Shown here: piece after piece, positions 31,090 through 44,971 of the stretch
Position numbering within the stretch: the first letter of the stretch is position 1
Layout of the letters: every line of letters begins with the position of its first letter
Program-made: the position numbers and the translations under genes
Notes under the pieces: model-generated
The model's database searches: none
Seen by the model: the letters and a program-made list of their open reading frames with translations, nothing else
What the model was told of the DNA's origin: nothing
Assembly: GCA_965203265.1 (NCBI GenBank)
Contig: CBDBBV010000002.1
Span: 1,860,001-1,924,000 of the forward strand
Source of the DNA: JAHRAW01 sp965203265
GTDB taxonomy: Bacteria > Pseudomonadota > Gammaproteobacteria > Arenicellales > Poriferihabitantaceae
Direction: 5' to 3'
Length of the DNA: 64,000 nucleotides

Positions 31090-32154
31090 TCAGCCGCAGC
31101 CGCAGCCGCTACCGAAACGGTGCACGGCATCCACCAAGCAGGCCACCCGGTCGGGCAACACATCCGGCGAAATGCCGTGGCCGAGATTGAATATGTGCCC
31201 CGGACGCCCGCCGTACTGCCGCAACAATTTCTCCACCTCCGCCTCGATTTTCTCCGGCGAGGCGTATAGCACCGCCGGGTCGAGATTGCCCTGCAGCGCC
31301 ACCCGATTGCCGATGCGCTGGCGCGCCAGATCGAGGGGGACGCTCCAGTCGAGGCCGACTCCGTCGCAGCCGCTGGCGGCGATCTGCTCCAACCAATTTC
31401 CGCCGCCCTTGGTGAACAGCGTAATCGGAATCTCGCGGCTTACGGAGTCGGCCTTGAGGGATTCGACTATGGCGCGCATGTAGTCGAGGGAGAATTCCAC
31501 ATAGTCTTGAGTGGCCAGCAACCCGCCCCAGGTATCGAAGATCATCAGCGCCTCGGCACCGGCCTCGGCCTGCGCCTTGAGGCAGTCGGCCACGGCTCCG
31601 GCGAGTTTCCCCAATAGCAGGTGGGCGCTATGCGGCTGATCGTGCAACAGGCCGCGTGCCCGCCGAAAATCCTTGCTACTACCGCCCTCGACCATGTAGG
31701 CGGCCATCGTCCACGGACTACCGCAGAAACCGATGAGCGGCAGGCGGCCATCCAGTTCCCGGCAGATCAGGCGAATCGCCTCGGACACATAGCGCAGATC
31801 CGAGGAAACATCGACTTGCGGAAGAGCGGCGATCTCGCGTTTCGAGCGCACCGTTCGATCAAATCTCGGGCCGACTCCCTCGCGCAGGGACAGGCCGAGG
31901 CCCATGGCGTCCGGAATGGTGAGAATGTCGGAAAACACGATGGCCGCGTCCAGCGGGAAACGGCGCAACGGCTGCAGGGTTACCTCGCAGGCGAGTTCCG
32001 GCGTCTTGCACAAGGTGAGGAAATCACCGGCGCGGGCGCGGGTGGCGCGATATTCCGGCAGGTAGCGCCCGGCCTGACGCATGATCCACACCGGCGTGCA
32101 GTCCACTTCCCGGCGGCGCAGGGCACGCAACAGGCGATCGTTCTTGGGCGGCAT
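31090..32154 (-). CDS. hemE: Uroporphyrinogen decarboxylase
   Basis: Converts uroporphyrinogen III to coproporphyrinogen III in heme synthesis. 354 residues with the N-terminal signature WIMRQAGRYLPEYR (about 21-34), the VFSDIL active-site aspartate stretch (about 82) and GFCGSPWTMAAYMVEG near 140. The start at MPPKNDRLL fits the family length. It follows gltD by 80 bases on the same strand. Confidence 0.97.
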   Translation of the reverse strand: MPPKNDRLLRALRRREVDCTPVWIMRQAGRYLPEYRATRARAGDFLTLCKTPELACEVTLQPLRRFPLDAAIVFSDILTIPDAMGLGLSLREGVGPRFDRTVRSKREIAALPQVDVSSDLRYVSEAIRLICRELDGRLPLIGFCGSPWTMAAYMVEGGSSKDFRRARGLLHDQPHSAHLLLGKLAGAVADCLKAQAEAGAEALMIFDTWGGLLATQDYVEFSLDYMRAIVESLKADSVSREIPITLFTKGGGNWLEQIAASGCDGVGLDWSVPLDLARQRIGNRVALQGNLDPAVLYASPEKIEAEVEKLLRQYGGRPGHIFNLGHGISPDVLPDRVACLVDAVHRFGSGCGCG

Positions 32155-32234
32155 TCGGGGCGGAGATGAGGATGAGGGCGGGCGATGATACCGCAGTCGC
32201 GGCGGAATTGGGGGGATGCGCCGCCGCCGCGCGC

Positions 32235-33687
32235 TCAATTCGCCGGTAAATCGCTATGCCCGCGCAACTGCAAGTCCACCGCGCGGGCGCAGCGGCGGCC
32301 CTCGCGAATCGCCCACACCACGAGAGATTGCCCGCGGCGCATATCGCCGGCGGAGAACACGTTTTCGAGATTGGTTCGATGGGCGTTTTCGCCGTCTTCG
32401 GGCGCGTCCACATTGCCGCGCGCGTCCAAGCGAACGGCGAGGTCGGCGAGCATACCCGGATGACGCGGATGCAGAAATCCCAGAGCGAGGGTGACCAACC
32501 CGGCCGGCAACTCGAATTCCGAACCGGCGACTTCCTTCATCCGCCAACTCCCATCCTGCCGATGCCAATCTACCTTCTTGCAGCGCACCGCGACCAACCG
32601 CCCGGCGCGATCGCCGACGAAACCCGTAGTCACCACATCCCACAAGCGCTCGCAGCCTTCCTCCTGCGAGGAGGAGGTGCGGAATTTGTGCGGCCAGTGG
32701 GGCCAGACCAAGTCCTTATCCTCCCTCTCCGGCGGGCGCGACAGAATTTCGATCTGGGTAATCGAGGCGGCGCCCTGACGATTGGCGGTGCCGATGCAGT
32801 CCGAGCCGGTGTCGCCACCGCCGAGCACCACTACATGGCGGCCGCGCGCCGAGATGAATCCCCCTTCGTCGGCGGGCGCGCCCTGCACTCGGCGGTTGCT
32901 GCTGCGCAGATAGGCCATGGCGAAATGAATGCCGGCCAATTCCCGCCCCGGCACATCCAGATCGCGCGGCTGCTCGGCGCCACCGGCGAGCACCACGGCA
33001 TCGAATTCCGCCTGCAAGCGCCGCGCCGGTAGGTTCACGCCAATGTGCACGCCGCCGTGAAATTCCACCCCCTCGGCCTGCAACTGCGCCATGCGGCGGT
33101 CGATGACGCCCTTGTCCAGCTTGAAATCGGGTATGCCGTAGCGCAACAGGCCACCTGCGCGTTCCTGCCGGTCGTACAGGGACACGCCGTATCCGGCGCG
33201 CGCCAGCTGCTGGGCGCAGGCCAGCCCGGCCGGGCCGGCGCCGACTATGGCGACGCGCTTGCCGGTGGCGGTGGCGCGAGCCGGTTTTTGCGGTTGAATC
33301 CAGCCCTCGGCCCAGGCGCGCTCGACTATGTGATGTTCGATGGTTTTGATGGTAACCGGGCTGTCGTTGAGGTAGAGGGTGCACGCGGTTTCGCACGGCG
33401 CCGGGCAGATTCTGCCGGTGAATTCGGGGAAATTGTTGGTGGAATGCAGTACTTCCGAGGCCGCCCGCCAATCCCCCCGATAGACCAGATCGTTCCAATC
33501 GGGAATGATGTTGTTCACCGGGCAACCGGTGTGGCAATAGGGCACGCCGCAGTCCATGCAGCGCGCGCCCTGCCGCGCCAACTCGGCCTCGTCCAGAGCG
33601 ACGACGAACTCGGCGAAATTGCCGATGCGCCGCTGCGCCGGTAGGTTGCGGCGCTCCACCCGTGGGAATTCCAGGAATCCGGTAACC

Positions 33688-33695
<8 letters not shown>
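32235..33695 (-). CDS. gltD: Glutamate synthase, small (beta) subunit
   Basis: NADPH-dependent flavoprotein subunit, 486 residues. N-terminal Cys-rich iron-sulfur region ([17 protein letters not shown], then CPAPCETAC), FAD Rossmann motif [20 protein letters not shown] (about 148-167) and an NADPH-binding [14 protein letters not shown] (about 290). It starts eight bases inside the gltB end, so translation is coupled with the large subunit. Confidence 0.96.
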
Positions 33696-38343
<4,648 letters not shown>

Positions 38344-38761
38344 CCTTTGTACGATGGTTACCTCGGTGGATCGTGCGGAAGTTTCCCTCGGCGGCGGGGC
38401 CGGGGGCATGAATCGTGGGTTTTCAACTCGGCAACCCGCCCGAACCGGCGAGGCGGGGCGGGACAGCCTCGGCTAGGATAAAACAGAGCGGGCGGGAATG
38501 CCAGTTGGCGGGGGTGGGGGCGGGGTGGCAGGCGGAACGCGAACGGGTTTGATTTTGGCCGGCAAATTGCCTGCTGTGGCGGCAGCGGCGAGTGGAGCGG
38601 CGGCGGACGGGGCGGGTGGCGGAACGCGGCGGGAGGAGCGGCGGCGGGCGGGGCAGCCCCGATTGAGTTACGCCACCGCCCGAAGCAATCTCAGCTCGGT
38701 CGAATCGAGCAAGCGCCCCGCCGCTACAAGCAAGCGAGGGCGCCGGAATTCACGCCCGATT
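38344..38761. other. Intergenic gap between gltB and the first SUMF1-like gene
   Basis: 418 bases upstream of gltB, very GC-rich and full of G/C runs in the middle. It should hold the gltB promoter, but no convincing -10/-35 pair is seen. No gene, terminator hairpin or SUMF1-like repeat is visible. Confidence 0.5.
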
Positions 38762-39571
38762 TCAGTCCAAATCTCTGGCCACTCGGAAGCCGACATAGCT
38801 GAGCCGACTCTCCACATCGTAGCGGAGGCGAAATGCGGAGCGTAGATTCCTCGGCACATTGATCCACGAACCGCCGCGCAACACCCGACCGGCACAATTG
38901 CCCGCCTGCCACACGCTGCCATCCGCCGGCGCGCCCGCGTAGCCGCTGTTCCAGCAGTCGCCGACCCATTCCCACATATTTCCGTGCACATCGTGCAGGC
39001 CGAAGTCGTTCGGCGGATACGAACCCACCGGCGAAGGCTTGCCGACCTTCTCGCCGTAGTTGGCTTTCTCGGACGACATCTCGCTGCCCCAATGATAGCG
39101 CCCGCTCGTCCCGGCGCGCGCCGCATATTCCCATTCCGACTCGCTCAACAGTCGGTAGGAATGGCCGGTTACGCCGCTCAGCCAGTCCACATAACCCTGC
39201 GCATCCTGCCAACTAACATTGCCGACCGGCAGATCGCCGCGACCCCAACCCCGATCATCCGGACGATGGCCACCGCAACCACCGGCGGCAACACAGGCAT
39301 CCCATTCGGCAAAGGTTACCTCGTATACGCCTGCGGCGAAGGGTTTGGTTAGGGTGATTTTGTGCATGGGGCCTTCGACCGAGGAGCGTTCGGTTTCGGA
39401 CTTGGGGGAGCCCATGGTGAATGAACCGGCCGGGACGACTACCATTTCGGGGCAGTCGGCGCAGTCTTGGAAGGTGTCGCTGGGTTGCGATTGGTGGGCT
39501 GAGGCGGCGGTTGGGAGTAGGGCTAGGGCGGCTAGTTGGAGTAGGGTTGGGAGGCTTGATGATCTCTTCAT
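38762..39571 (-). CDS. Exported FGE-sulfatase/SUMF1-domain protein (paralogue 1)
   Basis: 269 residues: signal peptide (about 1-23, ending ASA), a CADCPE motif, then one SUMF1 (C-type-lectin-fold) domain from VVVPAGSFTMGSP to the end. Family landmarks are SESEWEYAARAG, DVHGNMWEWVGDCW and LRGGSW. True formylglycine-generating enzymes need paired cysteines after RGGSW; here the stretch is SWINVPRNLRSAFRLRY with none, so sulfatase activation is unlikely. The C-terminal pattern (RGGSW, LRSA.R, GFRVAR) matches variable regions of DGR target proteins. Binding partner unknown. Confidence 0.85.
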   Translation of the reverse strand: MKRSSSLPTLLQLAALALLPTAASAHQSQPSDTFQDCADCPEMVVVPAGSFTMGSPKSETERSSVEGPMHKITLTKPFAAGVYEVTFAEWDACVAAGGCGGHRPDDRGWGRGDLPVGNVSWQDAQGYVDWLSGVTGHSYRLLSESEWEYAARAGTSGRYHWGSEMSSEKANYGEKVGKPSPVGSYPPNDFGLHDVHGNMWEWVGDCWNSGYAGAPADGSVWQAGNCAGRVLRGGSWINVPRNLRSAFRLRYDVESRLSYVGFRVARDLD

Positions 39572-40058
39572 TTTCGGGTTTACCTGTATGGTTGGGTTGG
39601 AATCGGGAATTGCGAGAGTGCTTTGGCCGTGGCCTCGGCTGGTGGTGAAGTATACCAGCACTGCCCATTAGGGGGAGAGTAAAGAGGAGCCCCGCGTGGC
39701 ATGGGGCGCGGGGAACGGTAAATGACTCCAAACACGAATTATCGTGAGCAATCGGGTCGATAGATACCCGACTGTTGCACTTCTCAGCCTGCAACGGCCT
39801 TCTACCGAGATCGGTTTAGGGCGTAGATTCGTTGGAATCGATGTATTCGAAGGGGTGTCACTCCGGCCCTCCGACCTTGGGTGGTTATTAGTATTGTCGT
39901 CGTTCGACCCCTAACGTCTCTTTCAGATTGTCGGCTTTTTCTGTTTGCGGGTTATAGATGCGCTTTCGGCTGATACATTGACACGGTTAGGGGAAAACCG
40001 CACACAGCATAATGCCTGCAAGTGGTATTTCGTTACCTACAGCGTTCTCATAGTTACT
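39572..40058. other. Intergenic gap within the accessory island
   Basis: 487 bases between SUMF1 paralogue 1 and the pentapeptide-repeat gene. No open frame of interest, tRNA, or copy of the SUMF1 variable region (searched by eye for the shared 3' anchor and AAC-rich stretches) is seen. Composition becomes AT-richer toward the right side. Confidence 0.5.
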
Positions 40059-42329
40059 CTACTCTGCAGTCTGTTCAGAAGAGACGCAAAGCTCCTTGAT
40101 TTCCGATTCTAGTTTCTTTCTCGTAAATCCCTTATCCTTTTCACTTACAACCCAATCTGTCAGCCTTCTACATATGTATGGTCGGTCATACATTAAACTG
40201 CAATGCTCTGGGTGCGATTTGAGAACACTCACAGCAACATGAGCTTCCCATACTGTTTCTATAGAACTCTGTGCATGATCAGCTATACCTGATGCTACTG
40301 CCCAATTATCTCTATCTGATGTCACTGCCGGTTTACATTGACCACAGACCTTCTTTATCAAATAGTTCTCAAGTTCATCCCAACATTTCGTTGATGGAAC
40401 ATCCAATCCTGGGAAAAGACCATCTCCATCTTTCCATACGCATTGCCCGTAAACAGTAGGAATTTTCATTCCCTCAGATTCTTTGATATTATCACGACAA
40501 TTTTTTTCTTTTATGTCATTGTATATTTTCACCTTAACATTTTTTTTCCCAAAAAATGGAACTTCCCACATAGATTGATGGGCATCTACCCATTTTATTT
40601 CAGCAACGTCTAAAATAGAATCGTAAAATTCGGTCTCGTATAGATTCGTTCCTATTATTTTCGCGCCGCTCATATTTGTCCTATAAAAACTTGCTGACTC
40701 TGCGTGCACGCTATCGAATATAGTATAGCTCAAATCTACACCGTAAAATTCTGCCAACACTAAATCAGTGCCACGAAACTCAGCACCAGACAGACAGACA
40801 CCATGAAACTCGACTAAAAATAGGTCGGCACCGAAGAATTTTGATTTTTCAATTAAAGCTCCATGGAATCTCGTGCCGAATAAATTTGTACCCAAAAACT
40901 TCAGGCCTTCCCCACTCATATCTTGAAAATCAGCATCTTCAAACGATCCGTTGTCGAATGTAGCGGATGTTAATTTTGAATTTCGTAGATCTGCCTCATC
41001 GAAGATAGATCTATACGATTCAACTTCTTTAAAACTCGATTCTTGAAGATTCGCATGTTTGAAGTACACATTTTTCAAATTTGCTTTGTCAAACACCGCC
41101 TTATGTAGTTTGGCGTTCTCGAAATTTGTGCAATATATATCGCTTCCCGAAAAGTTGGCGCGCCAGATCTCGCTGGACTTGAACCAGCCATAGCGCAGTA
41201 CACGACCGCTGAGATCGAGCGGGTCTGTAAATCTCCAAGCTTGTTCGGGATCTTCCCCTTTCGCTAAATAGGTAGCCACGATTTCGGCCGGACGTTCGCT
41301 TGCACTAATTGATGTATCCGGCAGGTAAAGATAACGCCGCCACTTTTCAGGAGAGGGTATGACGTATAGGCTGCATTCTTCCTCTTCTTTGTTCGACCAC
41401 AAAGCATAGAACAAACACTCTAATATTGAAGACTGAACCTCTTCTTTTTCTTTGTTTAACCACCAGTCATCGAAAAAACACTTGGTTGTTTCGGACTGCC
41501 ATCCCGGAAACAGGCGGTTCCGTTCCAGAAAACTACCTGGAACCAGCGCGAACAACCAAGAGAATGCAACTGCCGCAATCGGAAAAAATGATATGACAGT
41601 AGCAATTCCGAACCCGCGGAAGCGCCGCATCCATGACGAATTTGCTGCTATCTCCGCGCGAAACTTTCTGAAACCTTCCAAGCGGAAGATAAATACCATC
41701 TGCATCACGACATCAATGGCGATAGCGAACTGGTGAATGAAGGTAATGGACTCGCTCTGATATGGCAGAAATTTTACCTGCATCCACATCAGGAGAATCA
41801 ATGGAAAGACAAATACGGAGGCTGCAACGATCACCGACAACGCAAGAAAATAACCATATTTCTCCCGCACAGACTTCAGATGCTGAAACAGACGCCGAAT
41901 GACCGATGGTTTATCCATAACAGAATCCACAGGGCGACTAGTTACGTGAAATATAAGCTGCAAGAAATCGAATGGAAACAGGAGAGATGCTTGGATCAGT
42001 TCCTCTCCTGATTTACCGCACTTTTTGATTTCTTTTCGCAACAAGGCCACTACTTGAGAGAGCCTCGCAAGGCGCAAAAACAAATTCAGATGCAGAAGAA
42101 TAAAAATTATCGGCCCGACACGGTAGAACATATCGATTGGCACGCCAATCTGCATGAACGGGATGGTGATATGAGCCCGTGTAAATAAAAGCAGATCATT
42201 GGTGTTCGCTACCAGCAGGCCCACAAATAAGCCAACAACAAGAAAGAGCAACAAGTTGGCGCGCGCTACCCGCGCTGTCTCGTTCGTCGATTGTCGTAAA
42301 TCCAACAGATCACTCATAGCTATTTCCAT
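40059..42329 (-). CDS. Membrane protein with pentapeptide repeats
   Basis: 756 residues. The N-terminal part has about four to five membrane segments (about 24-46, 62-82, 160-182, 195-215, 240-262). A large soluble part follows with pentapeptide repeats, A(D/N)LxX-like units such as ANLKNVYFKHANLQESSF and LFGTRFHG (about 385-600), forming a predicted right-handed beta-helix. The C-terminal 130 residues are Cys-containing and unrecognised. Codon usage is clearly more AT-rich than flanking genes, suggesting transfer. A second ATG at 42317 is possible. Function unknown. Confidence 0.75.
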   Translation of the reverse strand: MEIAMSDLLDLRQSTNETARVARANLLLFLVVGLFVGLLVANTNDLLLFTRAHITIPFMQIGVPIDMFYRVGPIIFILLHLNLFLRLARLSQVVALLRKEIKKCGKSGEELIQASLLFPFDFLQLIFHVTSRPVDSVMDKPSVIRRLFQHLKSVREKYGYFLALSVIVAASVFVFPLILLMWMQVKFLPYQSESITFIHQFAIAIDVVMQMVFIFRLEGFRKFRAEIAANSSWMRRFRGFGIATVISFFPIAAVAFSWLFALVPGSFLERNRLFPGWQSETTKCFFDDWWLNKEKEEVQSSILECLFYALWSNKEEEECSLYVIPSPEKWRRYLYLPDTSISASERPAEIVATYLAKGEDPEQAWRFTDPLDLSGRVLRYGWFKSSEIWRANFSGSDIYCTNFENAKLHKAVFDKANLKNVYFKHANLQESSFKEVESYRSIFDEADLRNSKLTSATFDNGSFEDADFQDMSGEGLKFLGTNLFGTRFHGALIEKSKFFGADLFLVEFHGVCLSGAEFRGTDLVLAEFYGVDLSYTIFDSVHAESASFYRTNMSGAKIIGTNLYETEFYDSILDVAEIKWVDAHQSMWEVPFFGKKNVKVKIYNDIKEKNCRDNIKESEGMKIPTVYGQCVWKDGDGLFPGLDVPSTKCWDELENYLIKKVCGQCKPAVTSDRDNWAVASGIADHAQSSIETVWEAHVAVSVLKSHPEHCSLMYDRPYICRRLTDWVVSEKDKGFTRKKLESEIKELCVSSEQTAE

Positions 42330-42522
42330 GACAAAGAAACACTGTGCCTTGTTCTACGGCGCACCAGCGAACTGGATGTTGGTTTTGCACCGTGAACGGG
42401 CATTGTACGGCGCAATGCGCTCGCGATTGTTACCGTTGCATGGAGCATGATGACGCCGCCCAAAGCAAAATTCGACCAGTGCAAACTCCCGGTAATCCCG
42501 CAAGAGAGAAAGGAACAAAGAT

Positions 42523-44688
42523 TCAAAGCGCAAGCGTCCTGGCAACGCGGAAACCCACATTACTGTACCGGTAGCCGGCGGTGTTCCTATTGCGGTTGGC
42601 GGAGTGGGGATTCCAAGGATTGACGTCCTGCCAGCCATCCCAAACAAACCGGGGGTCGGTGGAGCCCCTGTTGCGGCTCGCGGAGCGGAGGAACCGAGGG
42701 TGGTCGACCCACGAGCCGCCCCGAAAAAACCGTTCCGAACACCGGCCCGACTCCCACACACTCCCATCCACCGGTGCCCCCCTGTAACCGTCTCCCCTGT
42801 AACTGTCATTCCAACAGTCTCCAACCCATTCATGCACATTTCCATGAACATCGTACAACCCATACCTATTCGCCGGAAACGAACGCACCGGCGCAGTCCG
42901 CTTAGCATCCCAATCGCTTCCACAATCGTCACAATTCGCTTGTTTCCTTCCGATTTTATCGCCCCACGAGTATCTCGTCTGCGTCCCCGCACGCGCCGCA
43001 TACTCCCATTCCGATTCGCTCAACAAGCGGTATGTTTCCCCCGTCTTCTCCGACAGCCAGCGCACATATTCCTGTGCATCCTTCCAACTCACACATACCA
43101 CCGGGTGATTGTCCGTCTGTGAGAACCCCGGATTATTCCAACTGTTTTCGTGAGACCCCTTCCACTCACCTTCCATGTATACCTCACATTCGACTTTTCT
43201 CTGAGAGTACCCGGAATCTTTCACGAAATTACCGAATTCCCCCACTGTTACCTCGTACACTCCCACCGCAAATGGCTTTGGTATAGTTACTTCATGCATT
43301 GGCCATTCAGAAGCAAATTGCTCATCCTCCCATTCCGGCGAACCCATCATGAACAAACCCGCTGGTAAGACCACCATCTTTGGACAGCCATCGCAATCGT
43401 AAAACTCCTTGCCACTTGGCCACTTGCGTGCCAACTCCTCCTGTTCCCGCGCTTGTTGTTGTTTCTGCTCCTCCCGTTCCCGCGCCTTCTTCATATTCTG
43501 CAACACCCAAATTGCATCGTACGTGTGGTACCTGGACGGGTATGCGATCAGGTATGTCTCAAACGATTTCGTCGTCCCCTCGTTCAATGCCTCCTTCCAA
43601 GCATTGTCTCCATACCTGCTCCAGAACGGATAGTCTACCGACGCATTCATCAGTTTGGCGACGATATCTTTGCGCTGCTTGGCGACGATATCTGTGCGAT
43701 CGAACACCACCTCTGTGTGCTTAAACACCACCGCCATGAGCAGTGCCGTAGCGCCATCCGGCGCTCTCAAGTACTCGTTCGCTCCCGCTTCAAGCAACAG
43801 ATCAACCGACGACAGGGAGCCTTGGTTCACTGCGTGCATCAGCGCTGTCCACCCCCGCCCGTCTCGCGCGTCCACATCCACGCCGGACTCCAGTGCTGCC
43901 GTCAGTACTTCGATGTTGCCCACCTGTGCCGCCCGGTGCAGGATGGCCACCGACATGCTTTCCTGTGTATCGTCGGTCTCGATCGCTACGAGCCGCCATG
44001 CCTCCGCCTGTTGTCGCGCTTTCGTCAACTCCGCCGAAGTCATCAGCGCCACCAGCGCGTCGCGCTCAGCCAACGCCGCTTCCTCACCCCTGCTCGCCGC
44101 TAGATTGAGCCATTTGTGAGCTTCCACGAGGTCCTGCAGCACGCCTAAGCCTTTGGCGTACAACCGCCCGAGGGCCGACATGGCCTGTCTGTCGCCTTTA
44201 TCCGCCGCCGCCTGCCATTGGGCTACTGCCACTTCCACTTTTCCCTTGTCCCATGCCTGTTGCCCCAACTCGAAATCCGCTCTTGCGTCCTGTGTATCGT
44301 CGGTCTCGATCGCTACGAGCCGCCATGCCTCCGCCTGTTGTCGCGCTTTCGTCAACTCCGCCGAAGTCATCAGCGCCACCAGCGCGTCGCGCTCAGCCAA
44401 CGCCGCTTCCTCACCCCTGCTCGCCGCTAGATTGAGCCATTTGTGAGCTTCCACGAGGTCCTGCAGCACGCCTAAGCCTTTGGCATACAACCGCCCGAGG
44501 GCCGACATGGCCTGTCTGTCGCCTTTATCCGCCGCCGCCTGCCATTGGGCTACTGCCACTTCCACTTTTCCCTTGTCCCATGCCTGTTGCCCCAACTCGA
44601 AATCCGCTCTTGCGGATTGTATGGCGATGAGTGCCACAACTACGGCTAGGGTTGCCGTTCGAGCTATTCGAATTACTGGTCGAAACAT
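42523..44688 (-). CDS. Exported Sel1/ankyrin/SUMF1 multidomain protein (paralogue 2)
   Basis: 721 residues: signal peptide (1-28, QSARA), two nearly identical 109-residue Sel1-like units (LYAKGLGVLQDLVEAHKW), ankyrin repeats (about 255-330), a Glu/Gln/Arg coiled coil (about 405-440) and a C-terminal SUMF1 domain starting at YDCDGCPKM. GAGGT lies upstream of ATG 44688. Catalytic FGE cysteines are absent. The C-terminal region is about 27 residues longer than in the other paralogues because the SW...LRSA.R...R segment occurs twice. Last residues GFRVARTLAL match paralogue 3. It looks like a surface or periplasmic binding protein with a variable lectin-like tip. Confidence 0.83.
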   Translation of the reverse strand: MFRPVIRIARTATLAVVVALIAIQSARADFELGQQAWDKGKVEVAVAQWQAAADKGDRQAMSALGRLYAKGLGVLQDLVEAHKWLNLAASRGEEAALAERDALVALMTSAELTKARQQAEAWRLVAIETDDTQDARADFELGQQAWDKGKVEVAVAQWQAAADKGDRQAMSALGRLYAKGLGVLQDLVEAHKWLNLAASRGEEAALAERDALVALMTSAELTKARQQAEAWRLVAIETDDTQESMSVAILHRAAQVGNIEVLTAALESGVDVDARDGRGWTALMHAVNQGSLSSVDLLLEAGANEYLRAPDGATALLMAVVFKHTEVVFDRTDIVAKQRKDIVAKLMNASVDYPFWSRYGDNAWKEALNEGTTKSFETYLIAYPSRYHTYDAIWVLQNMKKAREREEQKQQQAREQEELARKWPSGKEFYDCDGCPKMVVLPAGLFMMGSPEWEDEQFASEWPMHEVTIPKPFAVGVYEVTVGEFGNFVKDSGYSQRKVECEVYMEGEWKGSHENSWNNPGFSQTDNHPVVCVSWKDAQEYVRWLSEKTGETYRLLSESEWEYAARAGTQTRYSWGDKIGRKQANCDDCGSDWDAKRTAPVRSFPANRYGLYDVHGNVHEWVGDCWNDSYRGDGYRGAPVDGSVWESGRCSERFFRGGSWVDHPRFLRSASRNRGSTDPRFVWDGWQDVNPWNPHSANRNRNTAGYRYSNVGFRVARTLAL
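42536..42711 (-). other. DGR-type variable region of paralogue 2 (duplicated)
   Basis: Coding-strand stretch from GGSW to the shared anchor at 42536-42559. The inner copy is rich in AAC/AAT codons (SANRNRNTAG), as expected for little-mutated template-like sequence. The anchor of 24 bases is identical to that of paralogue 3 at 44985-45008. Classification as a DGR variable region is inference. Confidence 0.5.
43961..44614 (-). repeat. 327 bp tandem duplication encoding Sel1-like units
   Basis: Two copies, 43961-44287 and 44288-44614. By eye they differ at a single synonymous base (TAC/TAT codon near 44159/44486). In-frame, so the protein simply gains 109 residues. The near identity points to a very recent event, or to a collapsed or duplicated assembly segment. 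Confidence 0.92.
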
Positions 44689-44971
44689 GATTTCACCTCT
44701 TTTATTGTTGGTTGATCTGTGTGCGGGCACCGAGGAGGAACTTCTGGCGGCGGGGGGATCGATCCGGAGTGGGGATCAGCCATTGCGCGAGCTGATACAT
44801 CGCTTCCAGCGCCGGGCCGCTTTGGCGGGAGGGGGTTGTGGCGTTGCGGCTCATGTTATTGGGTGCCTTGGTGGTGGGCGGGGTTATTCCGGATATGCGC
44901 CATGGCGACACCGCTCAGCGAAAAAATCCGACCGGGGACAAGCCCCTGGTACCCCCGCAAGAGGCAAAGAT

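Noticed and set aside
39572..40058. DGR template repeat candidate region
   Set aside because: No match to the GGTTTCCGCGTTGCC anchor on either strand and no AAC-rich copy of the tail.
42354..43001. 215-codon minus-strand ORF over the end of SUMF1 paralogue 2
   Set aside because: Alternate frame of the real gene; Gly/Arg/Met-rich with no signal or domain.
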